The translations under genes were made by a program, and so were the position numbers. DNA of 64,000 nt, taken from contig CAYOTO010000006.1 in the NCBI GenBank assembly GCA_964406945.1, positions 45,801 to 109,800 of the forward strand. The letters are read 5' to 3'. Shown one piece after another: positions 35,544-43,651 of this stretch. This DNA is from UBA2266 sp964406945 (GTDB lineage Bacteria > Planctomycetota > Phycisphaerae > Sedimentisphaerales > Anaerobacaceae). Numbering within the stretch: position 1 is the first letter of the stretch; each line of letters opens with the position of its first letter. Under the pieces are notes generated by a model. It saw only the letters and a program-made list of their open reading frames with translations, was not told the origin of the DNA and made no database searches.

Positions 35544-36380
35544 ATGCAAGAGAATAGATTCAAAGGAAAATTGACCGATCACTATCTGCCGAGTCCGCAC
35601 ACGGCGGATCTTGCGAAAATCGACTCAGAATTTCGCGTCGAGTATATTGACTCCACCGGTTCGCTTCTGGCCGAACTGGAATCGGCGGCGCTCAATCTTG
35701 ACAGCGGCACGGATGTTACCGAAAGCCGGGGTGCTATTCGCCGCGTGCTGCATTCGATAAAAGGTGAATCCGGAATTGTCGGCGTCCGGGATGTTTACGA
35801 TTTGTGCCACGAGGCTGAATCTGCATTCGAGAACATACGGGATAATGTCAAAGCTGCGGATATGGTGCTCTGTGTCAAGGACTGGATACAGAAGGTTCTC
35901 GATATTTTGGATGGTGATGCGTCACACGACAACTGTACGGATGGCGTGCATGATCGGGCACCTGGTCTGAGGGCTCTGATTGTTGACGACAGTAGAATAG
36001 CAGTAAAACGAGTGAAGGGTCTGATCGGAGATATTTTCGAATGCGATGAAGTATTTGACGGGGCCGAATGCGTCAGGACTTACCGGAAGTCACTTAACGA
36101 GGGGCGGCCTTATCATTTGATAACGCTGGATATCAATATGCCGCGAATGAACGGGCATCAGACCCTGGTGGCGATTCGCGAACTCGAGCGAGCGCGAGGA
36201 ATCTGGGGGCTTGACGGCGCCAAAATCATAATGACCACCACCGAAAGCGGATCATCACATATATTTCCGGCTTTTAACGAGGGCTGCGAAGCCTATGTGC
36301 TAAAAACAAAACTGAGTGACAAGCTCCTCGAAGAAATAGCCGGTCTCGGCCTTGTGGATCTGTCCTCAGAAAAACGGTGA
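35544..36380 (+). CDS. HPt-receiver hybrid phosphotransfer protein
   Basis: A 278-residue protein without a kinase or output domain. An HPt-like domain (about 25-125) carries H70 in VLHSIKGESGIVG, and a receiver domain (about 141-270) carries the acidic pair in IVDDSR and D196 in LDINMPRMNG, with TTTESGSS and VLKTKL as the Thr and Lys regions. It could pass phosphate between CheA and a receiver or act as a phosphate sink. It sits between cheX and cheB. Confidence 0.85.
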   Translation: MQENRFKGKLTDHYLPSPHTADLAKIDSEFRVEYIDSTGSLLAELESAALNLDSGTDVTESRGAIRRVLHSIKGESGIVGVRDVYDLCHEAESAFENIRDNVKAADMVLCVKDWIQKVLDILDGDASHDNCTDGVHDRAPGLRALIVDDSRIAVKRVKGLIGDIFECDEVFDGAECVRTYRKSLNEGRPYHLITLDINMPRMNGHQTLVAIRELERARGIWGLDGAKIIMTTTESGSSHIFPAFNEGCEAYVLKTKLSDKLLEEIAGLGLVDLSSEKR

Positions 36381-36428
36381 AAGAAAGCAGGAACGCTGCC
36401 ATAGCAATGACATTCAGACGGAGAAGTT

Positions 36429-37478
36429 GTGACGCTAACGCTTGGCACGAAAATCAAAGTACTGGTCGTCGATGACTCGGCGATAGTCCGAAAGATATTG
36501 AGCCGCCAACTGGCCGGCCAGAACGACATCGAGATAGTCGGCACCGCTCCTGATCCGTATATCGCCCGCGACAAGATAGTTGCTCTAAATCCGGATGTGC
36601 TTACGCTCGACGTTGAAATGCCGCGCATGGACGGGATAACATTTCTCAGGAAGCTCATGAAGCATCATCCGATGCCGGTAATTGTGCTCAGTTCCCTCAC
36701 TCCTTCCGGCGGCAAAACCGCTATGGAAGCTCTCGATGCCGGTGCAGTGGATGTGATGTGCAAACCCGGCGAGGCATATACAGTAGGAGATGTCTGCCGG
36801 GATCTTATAGACAAAGTCCGTGCTGCGTCGCGGATAGAAGTCGCCGCTTCGAGCCAAAAGACAGTTGCCAAAGAGCCACCGCCAAAGCGGCTTCACATGA
36901 TCGAGACCACTAACAAGATTTTTGCAATTGGCGCCTCCACCGGAGGAGTTCAGGCCCTTACCACCGTCCTTACAGCGTTGCCCGCAAATGCTCCCGGTAC
37001 ACTCGTTGTGCAGCATATGCCGGCGCATTTTACGACTTCGTTCGCGGAGCGCATCGACGGACTCTGTGCGGCCAGCGTTCAGGAGGCTGCTGACGGTGAT
37101 CGCGTGCTGCCCGGCAAAATCCTGATTGCTCCCGGCGGCAGACACATGCTTCTGCGAAGGTCCGGAGCCAGTTATTACGTCACCGTAAAAGACGGTCCGT
37201 ATGTCTGCAGACAGAAGCCGAGCGTCGAAGTACTTTTCAATTCCGTGGCTAAATACGCCGGGGCCAACGCAGTCGGGGCGATCCTTACGGGTATGGGTAA
37301 CGACGGGGCTAAAGGGCTTCTGAACATGCGAAACAGCGGCGCTCATACCGTGGCGCAGAATGAGGCATCGTGTGCGGTCTTCGGCATGCCAAAGGAGGCC
37401 ATAGAACTCGGTGCGGCTGAAAAAGTCGTTCATTTAGACCAGATAGCGCGAAGTCTGGTCGACATGGTCGGCAACTGA
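36429..37478 (+). CDS. cheB: CheB receptor methylesterase/deamidase
   Basis: A 349-residue CheB. The receiver domain (about 8-125) has VVDDSAIVRK and phosphorylation site D61 (TLDVEMPRMDG). The esterase domain (about 160-349) has S170 in GASTGG, a histidine in VVQHMPAHFTTSFA and an aspartate in LTGMGNDGAKGL. The start is GTG 36429, with GGAGAAG just upstream. It closes the cluster; no terminator was seen behind it, but a new promoter follows at 37562. Confidence 0.95.
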   Translation: MTLTLGTKIKVLVVDDSAIVRKILSRQLAGQNDIEIVGTAPDPYIARDKIVALNPDVLTLDVEMPRMDGITFLRKLMKHHPMPVIVLSSLTPSGGKTAMEALDAGAVDVMCKPGEAYTVGDVCRDLIDKVRAASRIEVAASSQKTVAKEPPPKRLHMIETTNKIFAIGASTGGVQALTTVLTALPANAPGTLVVQHMPAHFTTSFAERIDGLCAASVQEAADGDRVLPGKILIAPGGRHMLLRRSGASYYVTVKDGPYVCRQKPSVEVLFNSVAKYAGANAVGAILTGMGNDGAKGLLNMRNSGAHTVAQNEASCAVFGMPKEAIELGAAEKVVHLDQIARSLVDMVGN

Positions 37479-37561
37479 GTAAAAGTCCTGGTTAAGACCG
37501 TCAGACTCGCTGTATTCATGTTGCTCGTCTTCCAAACAGCCAGCGCTTTCGGCAATTCTGC

Positions 37562-37590
37562 TTGATTCTCCCATTAGGTAGAGCTATACT
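37562..37590 (+). promoter_or_regulatory. Sigma-70-type promoter of the phosphoesterase gene
   Basis: TTGATT (37562-37567) and TATACT (37585-37590) are 17 bp apart. The predicted transcription start near 37597 lies about 20 nt before TTG 37619 and rules out the longer in-frame start at 37562. Confidence 0.65.
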
Positions 37591-37618
37591 GCGGCTTCCC
37601 AAATACCATGGAGGCAAC

Positions 37619-38092
37619 TTGAAGCTGGCAATACTGGGCGACACGCATGATAGAAGAGAGATTATCGCCAACGCCTGCGATGTTCTAAGCGCGCAGGGTA
37701 TAGACTATATGCTCCATGCGGGCGATATTACTCTGCCCGCGACGGCGGAAAGGCTTGCGGGCGTTCCGAGACGCAGGTTCATAGCGGTTTTCGGCAACTG
37801 CGACTACGAAAAAGCGCCTCTGCGGGCCGCGGTTACCTGTGTCGGAGGGGAAATAGAGCCGGGATTGCTCGAGACAGAGGTAGAAGGCAAGAAGATAGCA
37901 ATGGCGCACAATCCATACGATCTGGGCGCTACGGTCTTAAGCGGTAGGTTCGATCTTGCTGTTTACGGCCACACGCACGGGCTGGATGTGCGGATGACCG
38001 GTCGAACGCTGGTAATCAACCCGGGCCAGGGCCGTGCCGTTATCCTCGATCTGGAAGACATGTCTCATGAGGTCGTCTCTCTGAGACGATGA
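37619..38092 (+). CDS. YfcE/MJ0936-type metallophosphoesterase
   Basis: A 157-residue small calcineurin-like phosphoesterase. Metal-ligand motifs are GDTHD (residues about 6-10), HAGDI, FGNCD, MAHNP and YGHTHG. The start is TTG 37619 with GGAGG four bases upstream; the conserved LAILGDTHD strand begins directly after it. The family hydrolyses phosphodiesters in vitro; the physiological substrate is unknown. It is convergent with phoU, with 26 bp between the stops. Confidence 0.9.
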   Translation: MKLAILGDTHDRREIIANACDVLSAQGIDYMLHAGDITLPATAERLAGVPRRRFIAVFGNCDYEKAPLRAAVTCVGGEIEPGLLETEVEGKKIAMAHNPYDLGATVLSGRFDLAVYGHTHGLDVRMTGRTLVINPGQGRAVILDLEDMSHEVVSLRR

Positions 38093-38118
38093 TTGAGATC
38101 ACCCGCCCGCCAGCATGT

Positions 38119-38802
38119 CTAGCTGTTCCGTGATTGCTCTCTGTACTCTTCGGAGCGATGGCGGACAATCTGTCCTTCTATCATATAAATCACATCCTCG
38201 GCGATGTTCGTTGCGTGATCGGCGATGCGTTCCAGGTGGCGCGACGCCGAAAGCAGGTGGATCAAACTCTCGATTTCGTCGGACTGTTCAGCGGCGGCAT
38301 GCTGGACAATCTGATACATCTGCCGGTTCATGGCGTCGACTTCGTCATCGCAGCCACAAACCTCCCGCGCCAGATCGGGGCTGAATGTTACAAGCGCGTC
38401 GAGGCTGTTCTTCAACATCGACTGCGCTTTTGCCGCCATTGCAGTCAGGTCGAATGTAACGCTGGTCTCGGGACGGCTGGCCAGAAACAAGGCTCGTTCA
38501 GCGATGTTCACCGCCAAATCCCCCACACGCTCGAGGTCATTGTTGATTTTGAGCACCGCGACTATGAACCGAAGATCTGTTGCAACCGGCTGGTGCAGCG
38601 CGAGTATTTTCAAGCACTTCTCCTCTACCTCGACCTCCATTTCGTCTAGCCTGATATCCTTGTCGATTACTTCCTGAGCCACGTGCTCGTCGCGATTTTC
38701 GATCGAAAGAGTCGCCTGGCGGACGCTTGCTTCGGCCATTGCCCCGACAGCAAGGATATCCTTCTTGAGGGTCTCGATTTCTCTTTCCAGGTGAACCGGC
38801 AT
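38119..38802 (-). CDS. phoU: PhoU phosphate transport regulator
   Basis: A 227-residue PhoU with two three-helix repeats. The metal-binding EXXXD-like motifs are visible (VIDKDIRLDEMEVEVEEKCLK, and CDDEVDAMNRQ in the second repeat). It links the Pst transporter to the PhoR kinase and prevents runaway phosphate uptake. It is the last gene of the pst operon, 24 bp after a small unknown gene. Confidence 0.95.
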   Translation of the reverse strand: MPVHLEREIETLKKDILAVGAMAEASVRQATLSIENRDEHVAQEVIDKDIRLDEMEVEVEEKCLKILALHQPVATDLRFIVAVLKINNDLERVGDLAVNIAERALFLASRPETSVTFDLTAMAAKAQSMLKNSLDALVTFSPDLAREVCGCDDEVDAMNRQMYQIVQHAAAEQSDEIESLIHLLSASRHLERIADHATNIAEDVIYMIEGQIVRHRSEEYREQSRNS

Positions 38803-38826
38803 GCAATAGTTCCTTTCGGATGCTCA

Positions 38827-39186
38827 TTAGTAAGTCACGTCACAATCGCCTGCATCCGCCAGTCCTACGGGATAACTCCAGCGATTGTCTCTGAACATGA
38901 CATCACCTTCCTTGTCGGTGGTAAGAACCGTTCTTTCGTAATCGAAGGATTCGGGCAGTTCGTTTATTATTTCAATTCGGCTCCATGGAACAACTCTTAC
39001 CATGAGACCGCCTATCTGGATGTCTTTTGGGCCCTGAACTTCCAGGCCGAAATGGTAAGTTCTGCAATGAAGTCGGACATAACTGTCGGTCGTGGAAAGG
39101 ACCTTGCCTACCAGAATATGATTATGGGCTTGCGGATAATTCTTGATGGTGCGAATTTTCCAGATTTTGCCGTTTTGCTCTGCCAT
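38827..39186 (-). CDS. Small conserved-looking protein between pstB and phoU, function unknown
   Basis: A 119-residue soluble protein that I do not recognise. It is predicted to be mainly beta (KVLSTTDSYVRLHCRTYHF, then GGLMVRVVPWSRIEII), which would fit a small SH3- or Sm-like barrel. A WKIRTIKNYPQAHNH lead precedes it. The start is 2 bp after the pstB stop, so the two are probably translationally coupled. No signal peptide or membrane segment is present. Position suggests a role in phosphate uptake control; that is inference only. Confidence 0.7.
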   Translation of the reverse strand: MAEQNGKIWKIRTIKNYPQAHNHILVGKVLSTTDSYVRLHCRTYHFGLEVQGPKDIQIGGLMVRVVPWSRIEIINELPESFDYERTVLTTDKEGDVMFRDNRWSYPVGLADAGDCDVTY

Positions 39187-39188
39187 TA

Positions 39189-40046
39189 TTATCCGAACCT
39201 CCCGGTTATGTAGTCTTCGGTTTGTTTCTTTGACGGATTCTTGAACATTTTAGCCGTCGAGTCATACTCGATAAGTTCTCCCATGCAGAAGAACGCCGCG
39301 CGGTCACTTACCCGTGCGGCCTGCTGCATGTTATGTGTAACGATTACGATCGTGTACATATTCTTCAATTGCTCTATCAGGTCTTCTATACGGCCGGTGG
39401 CGATAGGATCGAGCGCCGAGCACGGCTCGTCCATCAGCAGTACTTTCGGCCTGGTCGCCAGAGCCCGGGCGATGCACAAACGCTGCTGCTGGCCTCCCGA
39501 AAGAGCCAATGCGGACTTTTTAAGTTCATCCTTCACTTCATTCCACAAAGCAGCCGCTTTGAGACTCTCCTCGACTATCTGCTGCAGTTTTCCTTTGCCT
39601 CGGTCGCCCTGCAGTCTGGGGCCGTAGGCGACATTGTCGAATATACTTTTGGGGAAAGGATTCGGCTTCTGGAAGACCATGCCCACTTGCTGACGCAGGC
39701 TGACAAGATTTATACGTTTATCGTAAACGTCCTGGCCAGCGACGCAGAGCAGGCCTTCGGCCCGGGCGTGCGGTATCAAATCGTTCATTCGGTTGATGCT
39801 TCTTAAGAAGGTGCTCTTTCCACATCCGCTGGGGCCGATTATGGCGGTAACGCTCTGTCTTTGGATGTGCATGGAGATGTTCTTGACCCCTATTTTGGAG
39901 CCGTAAAAAAGAGAAAAATCTTTGCTTTGAATAACCGCAGAATCGGTTGAACCACCGATGTCTGCACGGCTATTGTCGCGTTTGAGCGTAACCGCCATGT
40001 TCTTCTTGGTCTTCATTCCGGTTGCTTGCGATGTTTCTATCGGCAT
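39189..40046 (-). CDS. pstB: Phosphate ABC transporter ATP-binding protein
   Basis: A 285-residue ABC ATPase. Walker A is GPSGCGKST, the signature is LSGGQQQRL, Walker B is VLLMDEPCSALD and the switch His is in THNMQQAARVS. The N-terminal 35 residues precede the usual PstB start and an internal ATG could also be used. It powers phosphate import through PstC/PstA. It is 42 bp after pstA. Confidence 0.95.
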   Translation of the reverse strand: MPIETSQATGMKTKKNMAVTLKRDNSRADIGGSTDSAVIQSKDFSLFYGSKIGVKNISMHIQRQSVTAIIGPSGCGKSTFLRSINRMNDLIPHARAEGLLCVAGQDVYDKRINLVSLRQQVGMVFQKPNPFPKSIFDNVAYGPRLQGDRGKGKLQQIVEESLKAAALWNEVKDELKKSALALSGGQQQRLCIARALATRPKVLLMDEPCSALDPIATGRIEDLIEQLKNMYTIVIVTHNMQQAARVSDRAAFFCMGELIEYDSTAKMFKNPSKKQTEDYITGRFG

Positions 40047-40088
40047 TGTGTCGCCTTTTGTCCGTGGTTTATGTGAAGAGCGTATATC

Positions 40089-41717
40089 TCAGTGTCCTCG
40101 CAGTTTTTTGTATGCTCTTCCGCGCAGGACTATGGCGATTCCATTCAGGGCCAGTATTAAGGCAATAAGCGTAACCACCATGCCGTATTGCTTGTGCGGA
40201 ACCATCATAGCGACTCTATCGCCAACGGCCATGTCATAACTGCCGTAGGAGAGGGTTCGCGTAGGATCGAGCAAAGACTGCGGTACAGGCCCCAGGGCAA
40301 CGGCTGCAGTAAATAGTATCGGCGCAGTTTCGCCGGCGATTCGACTCAAGCTCAATATTACGCCGGTCAATATGCCCGGAAGCGCCGCCGGTAGCGTAAC
40401 AGTCATGAAGGTTCTGAATGCACCGGCGCCCAGGGCCAATGATGCTTCTTTATATGTCTGGGGAACCGTGCGAATTGCTTCTTCGCTTGCTCGAATCATC
40501 ACGGGAAGAGTCAGCACAGCCAGCGTCAGTGAGCCGGCGAGAATGCACGCTTTCGAGGGCAAGCCCACCGCCGGGAAGACAAAGAGAATGAAGAAGGCAA
40601 GTCCGAACAAACCGAACACGATGCTCGGTACTCCGGCAAGCGTATTTATGCACATTCTTATGATTCTGACCACCAGATTGTCCGACGCGCATTCCGCAAG
40701 GTAAGCCGCCGAAATGATGCCCAAGGGGATAACAAACACCATTCCGAGCAGCGTCAACAGGATAGTACCCACAATTTCCGGGCCTACGCCTCCGAAGTAA
40801 TGGCTGTTATAGCTGTCATCAATGAAGTACTGCCAGTAGAAGGTCGTTTGCGGATGCAGCATTTGTTCGAGATTATTGTCCACGTATCCGAACAAATTCT
40901 CTAATTTGGTGCCGGCGAATTGTTCGGATCGGCTCGCTCTGACTTTTTGCAGCAGAGGTTTGCCAGGTTCGGTTTGAACCCATTTCTCGGTCCACATCAG
41001 TTCGTCCAGCAGGTCCCGGGCCTGATCCCACCGGGTTGCTCCATACCTCATTCTTACCAGTGCAGGCATTTCAGTGCCGGGACGCGGCCCGAGAAGTCGC
41101 GTTAATATATCCTCTATATGAGCGACCTGTTCGGCGTAGTCGCTCTGCTTGCTCAGGTCTATCTCTTGTGCGGTGGCGAGATATTCTTCAGCGATAGTGA
41201 ACAACTCCGCGGCCACCGTGTCAGCAAACCGCGGATCGCTTTTATGTTCGAGGACTTGCATGACCTTTTCGCGAACTGTTTCAATTTGATCGCTCTCGAA
41301 TGCCTCTTCCAGAAGATTTCGTGCCTTGCGAGTTATGCTTCGAAGTTCCGAATACTCATCAGTTGGCACATTGTTCGTCCTAAGCTCACGGCCGAATTGC
41401 CGATGAATCTCCCGAACCCGGTCCGAAAGCGCTTCACGGTCAACCCCGTGCTTGAAATCGTCCAGTATCTCATAGGCTTTGGCTCTGTATTCACGTGCTT
41501 TGGCTGATTCTTTTTCTATCTGCTTGGGATTGCCGCGATCGAAAAGCGCCAACTGCATCTCACGAAACTCGACTGTACCCTTGAACACTACTGCCGAGGC
41601 GCCCCGAACTACCATCGGGCCCAGTATTGCAATCAGAGCCAGAGACAGCAGGAGAACCGACAGCCCCGCCGCTGTGGTGAATAACATGTCCAGTATTCCT
41701 CGCTTACTGACATTCAC
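40089..41717 (-). CDS. pstA: Phosphate ABC transporter permease PstA with large periplasmic insertion
   Basis: A 542-residue permease; PstA is normally about 290. The first membrane helix is at about 15-38. It is followed by about 250 mostly helical, charged residues (about 45-300; repeated heptad-like stretches such as EKESAKAREYRAKAYEIL). The regular five-helix permease part starts near 315 (IVGTILLTLLGMVFVIPLGI) and contains the coupling loop EAIRTVPQTYKEASLALGAG. The extra domain should lie in the periplasm, where PstS docks. Its start overlaps the pstC stop by 4 bp. Confidence 0.92.
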   Translation of the reverse strand: MNVSKRGILDMLFTTAAGLSVLLLSLALIAILGPMVVRGASAVVFKGTVEFREMQLALFDRGNPKQIEKESAKAREYRAKAYEILDDFKHGVDREALSDRVREIHRQFGRELRTNNVPTDEYSELRSITRKARNLLEEAFESDQIETVREKVMQVLEHKSDPRFADTVAAELFTIAEEYLATAQEIDLSKQSDYAEQVAHIEDILTRLLGPRPGTEMPALVRMRYGATRWDQARDLLDELMWTEKWVQTEPGKPLLQKVRASRSEQFAGTKLENLFGYVDNNLEQMLHPQTTFYWQYFIDDSYNSHYFGGVGPEIVGTILLTLLGMVFVIPLGIISAAYLAECASDNLVVRIIRMCINTLAGVPSIVFGLFGLAFFILFVFPAVGLPSKACILAGSLTLAVLTLPVMIRASEEAIRTVPQTYKEASLALGAGAFRTFMTVTLPAALPGILTGVILSLSRIAGETAPILFTAAVALGPVPQSLLDPTRTLSYGSYDMAVGDRVAMMVPHKQYGMVVTLIALILALNGIAIVLRGRAYKKLRGH

Positions 41718-42691
41718 TCGGCATCCCCCGCTGATTTTTTTGCTCTTGCCAGAAAGTATTCGCTGACGATGTTCAGCGCGAAAGTCAGAACCAGCAGCAT
41801 AACACCCAGCCCGAACAAGGCTCGATAATGATCTGAACCTTTAACTGTTTCGCCCATTTCTCCGGCGATTGTGGCGGTGATCGTTCGAATCGACTGGGAG
41901 AGATCCCACCAGGGATGAGGTATCTGTGTTGCATTGCCCGAGGCCATCCACACCACCATCGTTTCGCCTATGGCCCTCATCATCCCGAGTACAATGCCGG
42001 CTATTATTCCACTGTGCGCCGTGGGGAGCACCACTCGTATGATGGTCTCTGTTCTGGTGGCTCCAAGGCTGTAGGACGCTTCTCGAAGTTCTCGACCGGA
42101 GGCTGAAATCGAATCTTCGGCAACGCTGATAATAGTAGGCAGCGCCATTATCGCCAGGATGAAAGAGGCGTTCAATGCGTTTGTTCCGGTTGGAAACCCC
42201 AGTTTTTCCTGCATCAGAGGAGCCAGCACCAGAACGGCAAAGAAACCGTAAGCCACGGAAGGTATGGCGGCCAGCAGTTCAATGACGGGTTTGAAGAAGC
42301 TTCGGATTCTGAAAGGAGCAATATCGCTGAGAAAGACCGCTGCCAGGATTCCAAGCGGTACGGCAAAGACAATTGCAGCAATCGTTACATAAAAAGAGCC
42401 GACTATCAGGGCAAGCGTGCCGAACTTTGGAGGGTCGGCTTGAGGGTACCAACTTCTGGAAGTAATGTATTCGACAAAGTCGGCTTTCGTCAGCAAGGGC
42501 AGAGCCTCCCGAATTACGAAGAAAAAGATCAGCATAACAGCCAGCACACTGGTCAGAGTGATCATGAAAAGTATGGCGCGGCCCAGGCGCAGACGCAAAA
42601 ACGCAAACAGGTCCTCGCGTGCAGATAAAGCCAACGGCCGAAAATCTTCGGCCGCTGGTTCTAAACTCATTCCTGTTCTTGCGTTGTTCAT
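41714..42691 (-). CDS. pstC: Phosphate ABC transporter permease PstC
   Basis: A 325-residue permease with six predicted helices; the first is about 35-58. The periplasmic loop TKADFVEYITSRSWYPQ and the coupling segment SASGRELREASYSLGATRTE are typical of PstC. It is 39 bp after pstS and overlaps pstA by 4 bp (ATGA type), which supports balanced synthesis of the two permeases. Confidence 0.95.
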   Translation of the reverse strand: MNNARTGMSLEPAAEDFRPLALSAREDLFAFLRLRLGRAILFMITLTSVLAVMLIFFFVIREALPLLTKADFVEYITSRSWYPQADPPKFGTLALIVGSFYVTIAAIVFAVPLGILAAVFLSDIAPFRIRSFFKPVIELLAAIPSVAYGFFAVLVLAPLMQEKLGFPTGTNALNASFILAIMALPTIISVAEDSISASGRELREASYSLGATRTETIIRVVLPTAHSGIIAGIVLGMMRAIGETMVVWMASGNATQIPHPWWDLSQSIRTITATIAGEMGETVKGSDHYRALFGLGVMLLVLTFALNIVSEYFLARAKKSAGDAE

Positions 42692-42730
42692 TCAATACCG
42701 CCCCGAACAACCTGTTTTTGTCAACTGATA

Positions 42731-43546
42731 TTAATAGTCTGTCAGCGGCACAAAGCCCTTCGCCTCGACGAGTTCCTGACCCTTCTCCGTCAGATAGAAG
42801 GTGCAGAATTTATGCGTCATCGTACCCAATTCCGGATAGCCGTTGGTAAACATAAACAGCGGTCTGGCCACCGGATATATACCCTTGCTGATAGTTCTTC
42901 TCGTGGGTTCTACGCCGTCTATCTTCAATGCTCTTACAGCCGAATCAACAAAGCCTATGCCCACGTAGCCTACAGCGCCGGGAGTCTGTCGCACTCTTGC
43001 ATGGGCCTGCGGATTGGCATTGACGTACTCGACCTGTCCGGCCATTTCCTTCTTGTCCATTACGAGGTTGTGAAAAGTCTCATATGTGCCTGAGGACGTA
43101 TCCCGGCTGATCGGGACTATCTGCATGTCCGCTCCGCCCAGTTGCTTCCAGTTGGTCACCTTTCCGGTATAGATGTCCCGGACATTGGCGGTTGTGAGTT
43201 CTTTAATCGGATTGGAAGGGTGGACAACCACGCAAACGCCGTCCATCGCCACAACATGAGCGACGGGATAGACGGCTTTTGCGACGGCTGCACGAAACTC
43301 TTTTTCTTTCATGAACCGGCTCATGGTGGCTATATCGCAGCGCCCATCGACCAGGGCCGCAGCTCCATCGCCGCTGCCTGTCTTCTTCACGGTGATTTCC
43401 AGGTCGGTATAGATGCTCTGAAAATGCTCGGCAAAAGCGTCCGCGATAGGGCCTACTGTTGTGGAACCGTCAATTTGAAGTGTATCGGCGCCGGCAATAC
43501 AACCAAACGTCAAAATCGCCATCAATGCCGTTCTTGCTTTATACAT
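42731..43546 (-). CDS. pstS: Periplasmic phosphate-binding protein PstS
   Basis: A 271-residue binding protein with a signal peptide (about 1-20). Phosphate-binding motifs are IDGSTTVGPIADAFAE, GSGDGAAALVDGRCDIATMSR, and RDTSSGTYETF. ATG 43546 has GGAG nine bases upstream; the longer in-frame ATG at 43564 has none. A four-unit Pho-box-like array lies directly upstream at 43594-43631. It is the first gene of pstSCAB-orf-phoU. Confidence 0.95.
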   Translation of the reverse strand: MYKARTALMAILTFGCIAGADTLQIDGSTTVGPIADAFAEHFQSIYTDLEITVKKTGSGDGAAALVDGRCDIATMSRFMKEKEFRAAVAKAVYPVAHVVAMDGVCVVVHPSNPIKELTTANVRDIYTGKVTNWKQLGGADMQIVPISRDTSSGTYETFHNLVMDKKEMAGQVEYVNANPQAHARVRQTPGAVGYVGIGFVDSAVRALKIDGVEPTRRTISKGIYPVARPLFMFTNGYPELGTMTHKFCTFYLTEKGQELVEAKGFVPLTDY

Positions 43547-43577
43547 AATTGGAATCTCCAGCAAAGCTCGTTTTTAA

Positions 43578-43631
43578 GTTGTACGCCCGCAGTATTAGTC
43601 ATTCATTAGCTAAATGTTAGTTGCAGATTAA
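43578..43631 (-). promoter_or_regulatory. Pho-box-like repeat array and promoter of pstS
   Basis: On the minus strand CTAAC, CTAAT and CTAAT occur at exact 11-bp intervals (plus-strand GTTAG/ATTAG/ATTAG starting 43616, 43605, 43594), with a weaker TTAAT one unit further upstream. PhoB-family regulators bind 11-bp direct repeats. A -10-like TACAAC (43583-43578) follows 15 nt after the start of the last repeat. Confidence 0.7.
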
Positions 43632-43651
43632 TGCCAAATCCCCATCAGGAT

